A DNA stretch of 8,269 nt from VYDC01 sp034420495 (GTDB taxonomy: Bacteria; Chloroflexota; Dehalococcoidia; UBA2979), in NCBI GenBank assembly GCA_034420495.1, contig DAOULG010000166.1, positions 1-8,269 of the forward strand, given 5' to 3'. Shown here in pieces: positions 1 to 6,732 of the stretch (position 1 is the first letter of the stretch; the number at the start of each line of letters is the position of its first letter). The notes under the pieces were generated by a model. That model had not been told where the DNA came from, made no database searches, and saw nothing but the letters and a program-made list of their open reading frames with translations. The position numbers and the translations under genes are program-made.

Positions 1-459
1 CGCCTCCTCGCCCGATCTCAGGCCCCGCTCGAAGGCGTCCAGGGCGGGTCGCAAGTGGGGAGGCGTCGCGACGCGCGCCGCCGCGCCGGCGCCGGCGGCG
101 GCGGCCCGGCGCAGCTCCTGCTCGTGCTCCTTGGTGTAGCGGGCGGTGTCGCGGAGCGCCCGCTCCGCGACCGGTCGCGCCGATCGCATCGCGTCGCGGG
201 CGCGCCTCGAGAGCTCGTCGGCGTGCGGCTGCGCGGCCTCGGCGGCCCGGCGCGCCTCATCGCCCGCGCGCCGGGCGGCCTGCTCGACGCGGGGCCGAGC
301 CGCGTCGGCGACCTCGCGCGCCGTGCCCTGCGCCGTCTGGACGAGCTGCCGGAGCGCCTCGCCGAGCGAGGGCCCCTCACCGGGCGTCCCCCGGTCCTCC
401 CCGGCCGTGTCCGCGTGCTCGTCCTCCGGCGGCACCGTGCCCTCCGTGCGCGTGCTCAC
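1..459 (-). CDS. Ala/Arg-rich helical hypothetical protein (partial)
   Basis: I do not recognise this gene. Only its first 153 codons are inside the window; it reads without a stop through base 1. The start is GTG, preceded by a GGGAG Shine-Dalgarno about 8 nt upstream. The GTG shares bases with the TGA stop of the gene before it (GTGA overlap), which suggests translational coupling. The first 30 or so residues are acidic and disordered-looking (Glu, Asp, Gly, Pro, Thr). From about residue 35 to 125 the protein is almost entirely Ala, Arg, Glu, Asp and Gln with regularly spaced charges, as in long amphipathic or coiled-coil helices. No signal peptide or membrane segment is seen. Third codon positions are nearly all G or C, which supports real coding. 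A structural, DNA-binding or membrane-surface helix protein is possible, but no function can be given. Confidence 0.6.
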   Translation of the reverse strand, partial: MSTRTEGTVPPEDEHADTAGEDRGTPGEGPSLGEALRQLVQTAQGTAREVADAARPRVEQAARRAGDEARRAAEAAQPHADELSRRARDAMRSARPVAERALRDTARYTKEHEQELRRAAAAGAGAAARVATPPHLRPALDAFERGLRSGEEA

Positions 460-977
460 TGTCCCGCTCCCTTCCCGGAGCCCGCACCGTCCGCCGGCTC
501 CGCCGCGTCCGGCGCGAGGCGATAGCGGAAGTCGCAGTGCGAAGCGCCCTGCATGATCGTCTGCGTTCGCTCCAGCCGCAGCGGCCCGGAGTAGCCCGTG
601 GAGAGCGTGAAGTCGCGGGCGCAGGAGAGCAGGAACCCGAGATCGGGCGCATCGAGCCGGCGGTACATCTCGGCGAAGCGGCAGCCGGTCACGTTGAAGT
701 GCAGCGCCTCCTCGTCGTCCCGCAGCGTCTCGATGGTGAGATCGCCCCCCGCCCCGCCCCAGGAGTCGCGCACCTCCCGGAAGCCGATCAGGTCGTCGCG
801 TCCGATGGCGCCCGCCACCGCCCTCCCCTGATCCCGCGCGATCTGCTCGATCGTCTCGCGGGCGATGCGGTGCGCCTGCTCCCGGCCGAGTTCCTGCTCC
901 AGCCGCCGGATCAGGGGGATGAGCACCTCGGCCTCGATGCCGCGGCGCTGGAGCAGGCTCAGCGGCTGCTCGGCCAT
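456..977 (-). CDS. L-2-amino-thiazoline-4-carboxylic acid hydrolase-like protein
   Basis: This 173-residue protein matches the L-2-amino-thiazoline-4-carboxylic acid hydrolase family (Pfam ATC_hydrolase). In the founding bacterial pathway that enzyme opens the thiazoline ring on the way to L-cysteine; most relatives have no tested substrate. The N-terminal half is helical. The diagnostic C-terminal half runs from about residue 94: FNVTGCRFAEMY (Cys99), LSCARDF (Cys119), LERTQTIMQG and HCDFRY (Cys148). The three cysteines and the CDF motif are the family signature as I know it. The ATG start is chosen because an AAGGGAGG-like ribosome site lies just upstream; in-frame GTG codons further up would place that site inside the gene. 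It follows the NUDIX gene by 105 nt, and its TGA overlaps the next GTG. The tail after residue 156 is low-complexity Gly/Ala. The family call is fairly sure; the actual reaction is not. Confidence 0.72.
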   Translation of the reverse strand: MAEQPLSLLQRRGIEAEVLIPLIRRLEQELGREQAHRIARETIEQIARDQGRAVAGAIGRDDLIGFREVRDSWGGAGGDLTIETLRDDEEALHFNVTGCRFAEMYRRLDAPDLGFLLSCARDFTLSTGYSGPLRLERTQTIMQGASHCDFRYRLAPDAAEPADGAGSGKGAGQ

Positions 978-1082
978 CGCCCCTCCCTTCACCGTCCCCC
1001 GGCGCACCTGGTGCCCGATCGCCGGGGCCGCCGCTCTATGTTGCCAGATGATCGCGCGGCAGAGGCGCGCGCCGCTCCCCGC

Positions 1083-1595
1083 TCAGCCGCCCCGGAGCGC
1101 GATGCCGCGGCCGCTCCGCCACGCCTCGACGATCGCCGGGTCGTGCGGGAAGGCCAGCTCGGGGATCTCGGCCGGCTCGAACCAGCGCACCTCGGAGGCC
1201 TCCTCCCCCGCCCGCGCCTCGCCGTCCGGGGCCTCGCCGGCGTAGGCGATGAAGACGACCTGTTCACCGGCGCTGCTGTAGACGCCGAGCAGGCGCGTGA
1301 GCCGGACCTCGAGTCCGGTCTCCTCCCGGACCTCGCGGGCGGCGGCGTCCTCGATGATCTCCCCCGCGTCGACGTAGCCGGAGGGGAACGACCATCGGCC
1401 GAGCGCAGGCTCGTGGTTCCTCCGGACGAGGAGGAGACGGCCCCCGCGGCCGACGAGCACGCCGGCGGCTATCTTCGGGTCGGGGTAGGCGATGTGGCCG
1501 CATCGGAGGCAGCGCGGAGGCTGCCCGCCCGCCCCCGGGGCGAGGACGGCGCCGCACCGGGCGCAATGGCTGGCGGCCGGCTCGAGGGGGCTCAC
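1083..1595 (-). CDS. NUDIX hydrolase with N-terminal zinc ribbon
   Basis: A 170-residue pyrophosphohydrolase of the NUDIX superfamily, expected to split a nucleoside diphosphate linked to another group with Mg2+ help. Residues 11-32 form a zinc ribbon with two CxxC pairs (Cys11/14 and Cys29/32). The NUDIX box is complete at residues 73-95: Gly73, five residues, Glu79, seven residues, then REVREETGL with the metal-binding glutamates 91 and 92. The zinc ribbon followed by PDPKIAAGVLV resembles NudC-type NADH pyrophosphatases and the many short zinc-ribbon NUDIX proteins, but the NudC N-terminal domain is absent, so the substrate is open. The start is GTG, 4 nt after the stop of the deacetylase gene. 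No good ribosome site is visible there, so translation probably depends on the upstream gene. ADP-ribose, NAD-like or sugar-nucleotide substrates are all possible. Confidence 0.88.
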   Translation of the reverse strand: MSPLEPAASHCARCGAVLAPGAGGQPPRCLRCGHIAYPDPKIAAGVLVGRGGRLLLVRRNHEPALGRWSFPSGYVDAGEIIEDAAAREVREETGLEVRLTRLLGVYSSAGEQVVFIAYAGEAPDGEARAGEEASEVRWFEPAEIPELAFPHDPAIVEAWRSGRGIALRGG

Positions 1596-1599
1596 GGCG

Positions 1600-2352
1600 T
1601 CAGAACCACAGGCGCACCCTCCGGAAACGCTCGACGTAGCGCCCGTCGCCCTCGCTCCATCGCTCGCGCAGGAGCGCCAGGAACTCGTCGTCGACCGAGA
1701 ACTGGCTGTGGTGGGCGGCCAGCGCCGCGATCTTCGTCTCGAGCACGGTCGAGATGTCGATGGTCTGGTTCGGGGCGTGCGTGCCGAAGAGGTAGAGCTC
1801 GCGCACCTTGTGCGTCTCGAGTCCCTCGGCGATCTGCTCGGGGAAGTTCAGGTGATCTCGGGCCGCCGGGTAGACGGCGTCCACCGTGGCGAGGCCGGTC
1901 GCCCGGTGGTCGGAGTGGTTGATGAAGGAGTTCTCGAGGATCACCGGCTCGGGATCGTGGGTGTAGACGGAGAAGGGCCGGAACGTGCGGATCTCGCGCG
2001 TGATGGCGCCCACGAGTTCGCGGCCGGCCGCGAGCTCCCCGTCGGGGTAGCCCAGGAAGCCGACGGAGCCGACGCCGAGCAGCCGCGCCGCCTCCACCTG
2101 CTCCGCCCGCCGCATCTCGACCAGCGCCTCGGGCGTGAGCGTGCGATCCTCGGAGCCCTTCGAGCCGTTGCTCACGACCACGTAGCGCACCGACCACCCG
2201 GCGCGCGCGAGCAGGGCGGCGGTCCCCGCCGCCCCGAAGTCCGCGTCGTCGGGATGCGCGGCGACGACGAGCGCCCGGCGCGCGTCGCCCGCCGGCTCCT
2301 CCGCACCCCCCGGCGGGTCGCCGCCGAAGAGATCCTCCAGGCTCGCCGCCAC
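1600..2352 (-). CDS. PIG-L/LmbE family deacetylase
   Basis: A 250-residue cytoplasmic zinc-dependent deacetylase of the PIG-L/LmbE family, whose members remove acetyl groups from N-acetylglucosamine-type compounds (for example in mycothiol or bacillithiol synthesis). The family motif AHPDD is at residues 32-36 and HSDHR at 146-150, giving the expected zinc ligands His33, Asp36 and His149, with Asp35 as the likely general base. NGSKGSEDRTLTPE and FLGYPDGEL (about 62-107) are typical of the LmbE branch common in Chloroflexota and Actinobacteria. No signal peptide is seen. The GTG start is preferred because GGGGGAGGGGGAACG sits directly upstream and the protein then begins about 30 residues before the first beta strand, as usual. 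The open frame continues upstream into lexA on the other strand, but that part is not coding. It is the first gene of the leftward cluster and is divergent from lexA. The substrate cannot be told from sequence. Confidence 0.88.
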   Translation of the reverse strand: MAASLEDLFGGDPPGGAEEPAGDARRALVVAAHPDDADFGAAGTAALLARAGWSVRYVVVSNGSKGSEDRTLTPEALVEMRRAEQVEAARLLGVGSVGFLGYPDGELAAGRELVGAITREIRTFRPFSVYTHDPEPVILENSFINHSDHRATGLATVDAVYPAARDHLNFPEQIAEGLETHKVRELYLFGTHAPNQTIDISTVLETKIAALAAHHSQFSVDDEFLALLRERWSEGDGRYVERFRRVRLWF

Positions 2353-2370
2353 CGTTCCCCCTCCCCCGGG

Positions 2371-2395
2371 GGCGCCGGGCCTCGCGTCCGGCGCC
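2371..2395 (-). promoter_or_regulatory. Hairpin in the leader of the deacetylase gene
   Basis: GGCGCCGG at 2371-2378 and CCGGCGCC at 2388-2395 form a perfect 8-bp inverted repeat around a 9-nt loop. On the minus strand the stem ends about 18 nt before the GTG start. Next to it, five C residues at the 3' edge of the stem (2368-2372 on the minus strand) are followed by G-rich runs that include the Shine-Dalgarno. The structure could be a leader stem that limits ribosome access, or a protein-binding dyad. There is no T tract, so it is not a classical terminator. The repeat is seen directly; the role is inferred. Confidence 0.4.
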
Positions 2396-2404
2396 GCTGC
2401 AGCG

Positions 2405-2410
2405 ATCCTA
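2405..2410 (-). promoter_or_regulatory. Possible -10 element for the deacetylase gene
   Basis: On the minus strand the hexamer TAGGAT sits about 52 nt before the GTG start of the deacetylase gene, in one of the few less GC-rich patches of the intergenic region. A -35 at 17 nt spacing would read GGGTCA, which is poor, so this is only a candidate. Confidence 0.2.
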
Positions 2411-2426
2411 CGCGCCGCACCGGCGA

Positions 2427-2456
2427 TTGACCCCCGCCCGGATGCTCTCCTATAGT
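2427..2456 (+). promoter_or_regulatory. lexA promoter (sigma-70 type)
   Basis: TTGACC at 2427-2432 and TATAGT at 2451-2456 are separated by 18 bp, close to the consensus for a housekeeping sigma factor and striking in such GC-rich DNA. Transcription would start near base 2463, giving a lexA leader of about 100 nt. The predicted start lies inside the LexA-like operator, which fits self-repression. Confidence 0.7.
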
Positions 2457-2458
2457 TC

Positions 2459-2472
2459 GGAACATATGTGTC
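2459..2472 (+). promoter_or_regulatory. Candidate LexA (SOS) box
   Basis: GGAACATATGTGTC resembles the Gram-positive SOS box CGAACATATGTTCG. The left half-site GAAC and the ATATGT centre match exactly, while the right half ends in GTGT instead of GTTC. The core ACATATGT is a perfect palindrome. A second dyad, GTTC-G-GAAC (2455-2463), overlaps the left side and could supply an alternative half-site. It spans the predicted start of lexA transcription, the usual place for autoregulation, and is about 107-120 bp upstream of the divergent deacetylase gene, which it might also affect. Confidence 0.6.
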
Positions 2473-2510
2473 GCCCTGCGCTCGCCGACAGGCCGCCGAC
2501 GAGGCGCGCC

Positions 2511-2544
2511 GGACGGGGCGGCGGACGGGGCGGCGGCGGCGGGG
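2511..2544 (+). repeat. G-rich tandem repeat in the lexA leader
   Basis: The 12-mer GGACGGGGCGGC occurs twice in direct succession (2511-2522, 2523-2534) and is followed by more GGC units and a GGGG run. The tract ends about 7 nt before the GGAGG ribosome site of lexA (2551-2555; 7 nt before the ATG). Several G runs could form a stable structure or a quadruplex in the leader RNA. It could also be simple GC-rich slippage. Confidence 0.5.
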
Positions 2545-2562
2545 CGACCGGGAGGAAAAGCG

Positions 2563-3187
2563 ATGTCCGAGGACCTCTCCGCGAGGCAGCAGAGCATCCT
2601 GCAGTTTCTTCAGGACTTCATCGACGAGAAGAACTACCCGCCCTCGATCCGCGACATACAGCAGGGGTGCGGCATCTCCTCGACCTCCGTCGTCGACTAC
2701 AACCTGAAGAAGCTCGAGGAGAAGGGTCACATACGCCGCGATCGCGAGGTCTCGCGGGCGATCGAGCTGCTCGGAGCGGCGGGGGAGCGGCGGGGAGCGA
2801 CCGTCTCGGTACCCCTCCTCGGCGCGATCGCGGCCGGGCGACCGATCCCCACGCCGCCCGACACGGTGAGCCCCGGGGCGTATCAGGATCGGATCGAGGT
2901 CACGGACGAGCAGGTCGACGGGCGGCGCGGCCTCTTCGCGCTGCGCGTCGAGGGCGACTCGATGATCGACGCGCTGATTCAGGACGGCGACATCGTCATC
3001 CTCGAGTCCACCCGCTCCGCCGACGACGGCGACATGGTGGCGGTCTGGCTGCGCGACGAGAACGAGACGACGCTCAAGCGCTTCTACCACGAGGGGGAGC
3101 GCGTCCGGCTGCAGCCCATGAACCGCTCCATGGGGCCGATCTACGCGGCATCCGAGAACGTCGAGGTGCAGGGGCGCGTCGTGACGG

Positions 3188-3207
<20 letters not shown>
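2563..3207 (+). CDS. lexA: LexA repressor, SOS response regulator
   Basis: A 214-residue LexA, a self-cleaving dimeric repressor. RecA filaments on single-stranded DNA trigger its autoproteolysis and release the SOS genes. Residues 1-70 are the winged helix-turn-helix domain (YPPSIRDIQ, then GISSTSVVDYNLKKLEEKG as recognition region). The cleavage site is Ala91-Gly92 in GAIAAGRPIP. The catalytic serine is Ser133 in EGDSMIDALIQDGDIVIL and the catalytic lysine is Lys172 in ETTLKRF. The stretch between cleavage site and serine is 42 residues, several longer than I recall for E. coli (35) or B. subtilis (36). The ATG has GGAGG 7 nt upstream. A near-consensus promoter and a LexA-like box precede it, so autoregulation is likely. 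Its last 20 bp overlap the end of holA on the other strand. The call is secure. Confidence 0.97.
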
Positions 3208-4249
<1,042 letters not shown>

Positions 4250-4264
4250 CGTTCCCCCGCGCGC

Positions 4265-4582
4265 TCAGTCGATCTCGAGCTGCCAGCCGAGGAAGGTGGC
4301 GAGCGTCGCCAGCGCCAGTATCGCGGGTCCGGGCCAGAGGAGCGCGCCGACGAAGGCGGAGCCGCCCCCGGCGTCCGCGCCCACCGCCTGCCACGCCCCC
4401 CAGGCGAGGGCGAGCGCGGCGCCGGGGAGGGGCAGCCACCACGGGAAGCGCGGGTCGTCGTCGTTGACGAGCGCCGAGCGCGCGAGGTCGCGCGCGCGCG
4501 TGCGGCCGGGGGATCCCCGCCCGGGATCCGCCTCCCCCCCGCCGGGGTGCCCGGTGCCGTCCGGATCGCCGGCCGCCATCAT
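4265..4582 (-). CDS. Small two-helix membrane protein, unknown function
   Basis: I do not recognise this 105-residue protein. The first 45 residues are hydrophilic, rich in Gly, Pro, Asp and Arg, and probably disordered. Two hydrophobic segments follow, at about 47-67 (starting FPWWLPLPGAALALAWGAW) and 76-100 (AFVGALLWPGPAILALATLA), joined by a short Gly-rich loop, with a tail of only five residues, so it should sit in the inner membrane as a hairpin. The start is one of two adjacent ATG codons behind a run of G residues that is rather close. The frame continues upstream into the MFS gene, but that part is Arg-rich shadow sequence. It lies 16 nt after the transporter and 15 nt before holA, so it is cotranscribed. 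A partner of the transporter is possible, with no direct evidence. Confidence 0.6.
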   Translation of the reverse strand: MMAAGDPDGTGHPGGGEADPGRGSPGRTRARDLARSALVNDDDPRFPWWLPLPGAALALAWGAWQAVGADAGGGSAFVGALLWPGPAILALATLATFLGWQLEID

Positions 4583-4598
4583 CCCCCCCGGGCCGATG

Positions 4599-5852
4599 CT
4601 ACGCCTTTCGCTCGGGCGGCGGCGAGGGCGGCGCGCCGCCCTCCTCCGGGGGCCGGGTCGGCTGGAGGCGGCGCTCGCCGCCGGCGCGCCACAGCGCATA
4701 GCCGGCGGCGAGCACGAGCGAGAGAGCCGCCGCCGAGGCGAGCAGGGCCGTGCCCGTGCCCCGCCCGTCGACGAGCAGGCCGACCACCGGCGTGGCGATC
4801 ACGGTGGCGAGCTGCGAGGCCATCGAGTTGAGCGAGAGCACGGTCGCGCGCTCGCGGTCGGGGGTTCGCCGCGCCAGGTAGTCGGCGACGAGGGGGTGCA
4901 GCACGTTCCACGCGAGCGGCGAGAGCAGGATCAGCGGGAAGAGCGCCCACGTCCCGGCGGCACCGGCCAGAAGCGCCACCATCGCCACGACGCCGGCGAG
5001 GGCGAGCGTCCGGGAGAGCCCCAGCCGCCGCTCCGTCGCGGCCGACATCCAGCCCCCGAAGGCGGAGGAGATCGTCATCGTCGCGGCGATCGCCCCGAGC
5101 GCCCAGACGGGTGCGCCGAGCCCCGTCGCTATCGGCTGGAAGACGGTGAAGACGAGCGCCGCCGAGACCAGCACGGCGGCGAAGAAGAGGACGATCGACC
5201 ACATCTCGCGGGTGCCGAGGAGGCGCCTCGCGGCGCGCTCGCCGATGCGCAGGAAGGGCACCGGGTCACCGCGGGCGGGAGGCTCGGTGAAGCGCAGCGC
5301 CAGGAAGGCGGCGAGGAGGCCGAAGACGCCCGAGATCGCGATCGGCAGGGCGAGCGAGGTGACCTGCGCCAGCCCTGCGCCGGCCATGGCCGTCACCGCG
5401 TTCACGCCCCAGGCCATCGCGTTGAGGCGCCCGGCGCGACGGGCGAACTCGCCGCCGCGCCCGAGCGGCGTGAGCGAGTCGAAGAGCATCGCGTCGTCGG
5501 CGCCCGACATCAGCGAGAGGCCGGTGCCGAAGAGGGCGAAGGCGAGCAGCAGCAGCTCGAAGCTCTCGGCGAGTCCGAAGACGGTGAGGCCGAGCGCGGT
5601 CAGGACTCCCGAGGCGAGCAGCGAGAGGCGCCGGCCCCAGCGATCCGCGACCATCCCGGTCGGGACCTCGGCGACGACGGTGATGCCGGCGAAGACCGAC
5701 TCGAAGAGCAGCACCTGTCCGAGCGTGAGCCCCCGCTCCTCCAGCAGGTAGAGCACCCAGATCCCCTCGCCGAGCCAGAGCCAGCGCGCCACCCACCACC
5801 ACGGGAGCAGCCGGAGATTGCGCTCGAGGCCCGCGTGCTCCTGCGCCGTCAC
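4599..5852 (-). CDS. Major facilitator superfamily transporter
   Basis: A 417-residue secondary transporter with about 12 predicted membrane helices. The loop between helices 2 and 3 carries motif A in the form GMVADRWGRR (about 66-75). SLMSGADDAMLFDSL (about 113-127) is a signature of a prokaryotic MFS branch often annotated as drug-efflux-like. A central hydrophilic loop with EPPARGDP near the middle separates the two six-helix halves, and the tail is Pro/Glu-rich and cytoplasmic. The N-terminus is unusually Trp-rich (LLPWWWVARWLWLGEGIW). The GTG start has no clear ribosome site, and the gene begins 40 nt after cofE, so coupled translation is likely. The substrate is unknown. Position behind npdG and cofE hints at a link with F420 metabolism, but cotranscription alone does not prove it. 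Confidence 0.88.
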   Translation of the reverse strand: MTAQEHAGLERNLRLLPWWWVARWLWLGEGIWVLYLLEERGLTLGQVLLFESVFAGITVVAEVPTGMVADRWGRRLSLLASGVLTALGLTVFGLAESFELLLLAFALFGTGLSLMSGADDAMLFDSLTPLGRGGEFARRAGRLNAMAWGVNAVTAMAGAGLAQVTSLALPIAISGVFGLLAAFLALRFTEPPARGDPVPFLRIGERAARRLLGTREMWSIVLFFAAVLVSAALVFTVFQPIATGLGAPVWALGAIAATMTISSAFGGWMSAATERRLGLSRTLALAGVVAMVALLAGAAGTWALFPLILLSPLAWNVLHPLVADYLARRTPDRERATVLSLNSMASQLATVIATPVVGLLVDGRGTGTALLASAAALSLVLAAGYALWRAGGERRLQPTRPPEEGGAPPSPPPERKA

Positions 5853-5892
5853 GGGGCCCGCGGCGGGCGGGGCACCCGGGGGAAGGGCGGCA

Positions 5893-6651
5893 TCAGGGGA
5901 AGAGATCGAGCTCGGCGTCGCGGACGATCTCCGAGGCCGCGCCGTCCGCGGGTTCGAACCGGTACCCGCGCACGATCACCGCGGGGACGCCGTCGAGCTT
6001 GTTCATCACCAGTTCGGAGGCGCCGGCGAGCTCGTCGGCGACGCAGATCTCGGTGACGCGCAGCTCGACGCCGTCCATGTCGGGGAGCCCGACGTAGTTG
6101 CGCAGCGGGGCGATGCCGGCGACGCCGATGGCGATGTTGGTCTGGCCGTTCCGCCACGGCCGCCCGAAGGTGTCGGTCATGATCACGGCGACGCGCGCCC
6201 CCGTGAGATCGTGCAGCCGCGCGCGCAGCGAGCGGCACGAGGCGTCCGGGTCGACGGGGAGCAGCGAGAGCCACTCCTCGCCGCCCACGTTGGAGCAGTC
6301 GACGCCGGAGTTGGCGCAGATGAGGCCGTGGCGGGTCTCCGTGATGAGGACGCCGCGCAGCTGCCGCACCACGCGCACGGACTCCGAGAGGACGGCCTCG
6401 GTGACGTGCGGATCCTTCTCCCACCTCTCCGACCAGGCGCGGGCGTAGGGGCTGGGCTCGAAGTGGGCGCGCGGGAGGATGCGGCCCTCCGACGCCGAGA
6501 CGATGCGCTGGGTCAGGACGAGCACGTCGCCCGATTCGAGGGGCGTCTCCTGCGCGGCGGCCGCCTCGGAGATGAGCGCGCCGAGGTCATCGCCCTCCCG
6601 GATGCGGGGCAGTCCGGCGATGCCGATCATGCGGACATCTGGTGGCGCCAT
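5893..6651 (-). CDS. cofE: Coenzyme F420-0:L-glutamate ligase
   Basis: A 252-residue CofE, which uses GTP to join L-glutamate to F420-0 and then adds further gamma-linked glutamates, the last stage of F420 synthesis in the cytoplasm. Family blocks in order: GLPRIREGDDL (13-23), LTQRIVSASEGR (46-57), HGLICANSGVDCSNV (108-122), TDTFGRPWRNGQTNIAIGVAG (159-179) and a C-terminal region ending VIVRGYRFEP. It is the single-domain form; the nitroreductase-like C-terminal domain of mycobacterial FbiB is absent. In the second block, FbiB as I recall it has lysines (TSKVVSKCEGR) where this protein has Arg49 and Ala53. The ATG at 6651 is chosen; an adjacent GTG (6654) and an ATG at 6630 are alternatives, and none has a good ribosome site. 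It follows npdG by 81 nt and precedes the MFS gene by 40 nt. Confidence 0.93.
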   Translation of the reverse strand: MAPPDVRMIGIAGLPRIREGDDLGALISEAAAAQETPLESGDVLVLTQRIVSASEGRILPRAHFEPSPYARAWSERWEKDPHVTEAVLSESVRVVRQLRGVLITETRHGLICANSGVDCSNVGGEEWLSLLPVDPDASCRSLRARLHDLTGARVAVIMTDTFGRPWRNGQTNIAIGVAGIAPLRNYVGLPDMDGVELRVTEICVADELAGASELVMNKLDGVPAVIVRGYRFEPADGAASEIVRDAELDLFP

Positions 6652-6689
6652 CACCGCCCGATCATCGCACGCCGGCCGGCCAAGCGGTG

Positions 6690-6707
6690 CGCCCCGGCGC
6701 CGGGGCG
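6690..6707. repeat. Perfect 18-bp palindrome between npdG and cofE
   Basis: The sequence from 6690 to 6707 (CGCCCCGGC followed by its exact reverse complement) is a perfect palindrome in the short npdG-cofE gap. As RNA it can form a 7-bp all-GC stem with a 4-nt loop. No T tract follows on either strand, so it is more likely an RNA-processing or stability element, or a protein-binding dyad, than an intrinsic terminator. A second palindrome, GCCGGCCGGC, lies nearby at 6671-6680. Confidence 0.45.
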
Positions 6708-6732
6708 TCCCCGACGGCTGCGCCGCGGGCGC

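Noticed and set aside
1022..1082. Possible stem after the NUDIX stop as a terminator
   Set aside because: The stem is short with a long loop and there is no T tract; in this sequence many such GC matches occur by chance.
537..1922. Long plus-strand open frame (about 460 codons) over the hydrolase-like and NUDIX genes
   Set aside because: It is an antisense shadow of high-GC genes. Its composition (Arg, Gly, Pro, Ala) has no domain logic, and the minus-strand frames carry clear families.
2353..3090. N-terminal extension of the deacetylase reaching back over lexA
   Set aside because: The extra 246 codons are antisense to lexA and its promoter; a strong ribosome site and GTG at 2352 define a normal-length protein.
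4509..4529. Two nearby GGATCC palindromes, one within GGGGATCCCC
   Set aside because: They fall in the Gly/Pro-rich coding head of the small membrane protein and are expected from its codons; no sign of an element boundary.
4583..4699. 39-codon extension of the small membrane protein into the MFS gene
   Set aside because: It is Arg/Pro-rich shadow sequence inside the transporter's coding end; two ATG codons at 4582 and 4579 are better starts.
5951..5960. GGTTCGAACC, like a tRNA T-arm or half of a LexA box
   Set aside because: It lies within the cofE coding region with no other tRNA arms around it and does not fit the spaced SOS dyad.
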